Of a stretch of 6,701 nt of DNA, positions 6,202 through 6,701 are shown piece after piece. How positions within the stretch are numbered: the first letter of the stretch is position 1; each line of letters opens with the position of its first letter. A model generated the notes under the pieces. The model saw only the letters and a program-made list of their open reading frames with translations, made no database searches and had not been told where the DNA came from. Source of the stretch: an uncultured Lachnospiraceae bacterium (GTDB lineage: Bacteria; Bacillota; Clostridia; Lachnospirales; Lachnospiraceae); contig CAMWKA010000099.1 of NCBI GenBank assembly GCA_947174725.1, positions 1-6,701 on the forward strand, read 5' to 3'. The position numbers and the translations under genes are program-made.

Positions 6202-6477
6202 TCATACAATGCAGTAGATCGAATCGCCATCAATAGAATCTTGTAATTCTCTAACACCATATTGATACTCTTGTGTCACTACATAAACAACCCTGTCTTC
6301 TGTACTATTCTCTCTAATCGTAATAAGAACCAGCCCTTTATTTCTTTTATCATTCTCCCATATATTTTTAGTTACGATATAAGAATCACAAGTTTCATAG
6401 ATTCCCTGATCCAGTTTTTTACACCGATGCCCATCAATCATTAATTCATCCATTCCATAAACAATATAATCTTTCAT
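6202..6477 (-). CDS. Hypothetical 91-residue protein
   Basis: I do not recognise this protein. It is small, soluble, mildly acidic, and has no signal peptide, membrane segment or obvious catalytic motif. It reads as alternating short beta-type segments (YIVYGMDEL, SYIVTKNIW, GLVLITIREN, RVVYVVTQEY) and polar turns, consistent with a compact beta-rich fold. It has three Cys (19, 30, 89) without metal-site spacing. A TGAGGA site (6487-6492) lies 9 nt upstream of the ATG, which supports the start. Its base composition is clearly more AT-rich than htpG or pepT, so it may be an accessory gene gained next to the tRNA; that is inference. It converges on the tRNA and shares the hairpin between them. 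Confidence 0.65.
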   Translation of the reverse strand: MKDYIVYGMDELMIDGHRCKKLDQGIYETCDSYIVTKNIWENDKRNKGLVLITIRENSTEDRVVYVVTQEYQYGVRELQDSIDGDSIYCIV

Positions 6478-6546
6478 AATCCTTTTTCCTCACGAACGAA
6501 AACCTAAACAGGATACTCCTGTGTTGTTTTTTATCTTTGCACCTAA

Positions 6547-6576
6547 ATTTTACCATATAAACATCATTTCACGCAA
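6547..6576 (-). promoter_or_regulatory. Candidate promoter of the 91-residue gene
   Basis: On the minus strand TAAAAT (6547-6552, 5/6 of the -10) is preceded by TGG, an extended -10. A partial -35, TTGCGT (6571-6576), lies 18 bp upstream. The leader of roughly 60 nt would include a small ACAGGA/TCCTGT hairpin (6508-6522). Confidence 0.45.
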
Positions 6577-6603
6577 ATAAAAAGATGTACTTATTAGCAC
6601 ATC
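6575..6603 (-). terminator. Probable intrinsic terminator of a gene beyond the window
   Basis: The minus strand reads GATGTGC, loop TAATAA, GTACATC (7-bp stem with one G-U pair) followed by TTTTTATTT. It points at the end of a minus-strand gene to the right. The remaining bases up to 6701 are AT-rich and contain only a weak CGTTTT/AAAACG hairpin (6618-6634); no gene can be supported there. Confidence 0.55.
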
Positions 6604-6701
6604 AAAAATATATTTGACGTTTTACAATAAAACGGGGCAAAATATTATTAGTTTATTTTTACTCCATACCTATAATTATCAGGTTACTCAATGTCATAAA
6701 T

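Noticed and set aside
6508..6530. ACAGGA/TCCTGT hairpin followed by a T-rich run on the plus strand
   Set aside because: The stem is only 6 bp with a 3-nt loop, and no plus-strand gene lies upstream that would need it.
6659..6701. Possible C-terminal tail of a minus-strand gene entering from the right edge
   Set aside because: One frame stays open for about 13 codons before TAA at 6659, and the terminator at 6575-6603 would fit, but this length is expected by chance in AT-rich DNA.

Overview
The window looks like chromosome from a Gram-positive, low-to-medium GC anaerobe of the Clostridia, most likely the Lachnospiraceae. Four things suggest this: a CIRCE element in front of htpG, a ferritin-like spore-coat-type protein, a PrsA-type lipoprotein, and a tRNA-Thr gene with no encoded CCA and a U73 discriminator base. 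The genus call is inference. All six protein genes lie on the minus strand; the only plus-strand gene is the tRNA.

Layout from low to high coordinates: (1) htpG (Hsp90), followed on its 5' side by a promoter and a CIRCE operator. (2) About 310 bp of non-coding DNA that also holds a near-perfect 100-bp inverted repeat and six copies of a 12-bp tandem repeat. (3) A probable operon, transcribed pepT (tripeptide peptidase) then a PrsA/SurA-like lipoprotein, with 33 bp between the genes and a recognisable promoter before pepT. (4) A ferritin-like, coat-F-type protein with its own intrinsic terminator. (5) A small zinc-ribbon membrane-anchored protein of unknown function. (6) A plus-strand tRNA-Thr(GGU) with a strong promoter and a strong terminator. 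(7) A 91-residue unknown protein, preceded by an AT-rich spacer with a terminator and promoter candidate on the minus strand.

Functionally the first half is a protein-quality theme: a cytosolic chaperone under HrcA-type heat-shock control, an extracytoplasmic folding lipoprotein, and a peptidase that finishes peptide breakdown. The second half is a set of independent small units. No phage, transposase, CRISPR or defence system is visible. The most unusual items are the 100-bp palindrome with its adjoining 12-bp repeat array, the tRNA-Thr with C at position 55, and a long acidic insertion in HtpG.
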